From: DASQDT01 sp036380435
GTDB lineage: Bacteria; Acidobacteriota; Blastocatellia; Pyrinomonadales; Pyrinomonadaceae
Direction of reading: 5' to 3'
DNA: 6,429 nt
Assembly: GCA_036380435.1 (NCBI GenBank)
Contig: DASVES010000063.1
Coordinates: 1 to 6,429 of the forward strand
The notes under the pieces were generated by a model that worked only from the letters and a program-made list of their open reading frames with translations, ran no database searches and was not told where the DNA came from. Shown here piece after piece: positions 6,412-6,429 of the stretch (position 1 is the first letter of the stretch; every line of letters begins with the position of its first letter). The translations under genes and the position numbers were made by a program.

Positions 6412-6429
6412 ATGCGCCGGCCGCTCGCT
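6412..6429 (+). CDS. possible start of a further gene, cut by the window edge
   Basis: An ATG at 6412 opens a frame reading MRRPLA to the last base. The upstream stretch is purine-rich (AAAAGAAAAG, 6402-6411) but has no clear Shine-Dalgarno site at normal spacing. It lies 71 bases after the lipase stop, on the same strand. Too short to judge. Confidence 0.15.

Overview
The window is GC-rich, and codon third positions are mostly C or G. It carries five complete genes, all on the + strand and closely packed. Nothing in it fixes the taxon. A Bacillus-type fatty-acid regulator with its matching operator, in such a GC-rich genome and next to a CHAT protease gene, would fit a free-living bacterium such as an Acidobacteriota member. 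Other GC-rich lineages are possible. There are no rRNA, tRNA, CRISPR or insertion-sequence features.

Region 1 (about 1-2652) is a fatty-acid activation unit. A TetR-family regulator closely resembling Bacillus FadR (89-736) overlaps by four bases (ATGA) with a long-chain acyl-CoA synthetase (733-2652). Upstream, positions 22-39 hold a palindrome matching 17 of 18 positions of the FadR operator consensus known from Bacillus subtilis. The likely circuit is autoregulation: FadR represses its own operon, FadD makes long-chain acyl-CoA, and acyl-CoA releases FadR.

Region 2 (about 2653-6340) is a compact three-gene cassette. It contains a CHAT-fold caspase-like protease with an intact His/Cys dyad (2791-3900), a 352-residue protein I cannot name (3897-4955), and a cytosolic LCAT-type lipase or acyltransferase with Ser, Asp and His in place and a beta-rich C-terminal domain (4991-6340). 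The first junction is an ATGA overlap. At the second, the ribosome-binding site and start are duplicated, creating an 8-codon mini-ORF (4968-4994) whose stop overlaps the lipase start. This suggests translational coupling and controlled stoichiometry.

The cassette is the most interesting part. A protease of the CHAT type, an uncharacterised middle protein and a lipid-cleaving enzyme without a signal peptide look like a protease-plus-membrane-effector arrangement, as in defence or regulated cell-death systems. Alternatively it could be a lipid-turnover module feeding the fatty-acid genes upstream. The sequence cannot decide between these. The last 89 bases contain no convincing terminator and possibly the first six codons of another gene.
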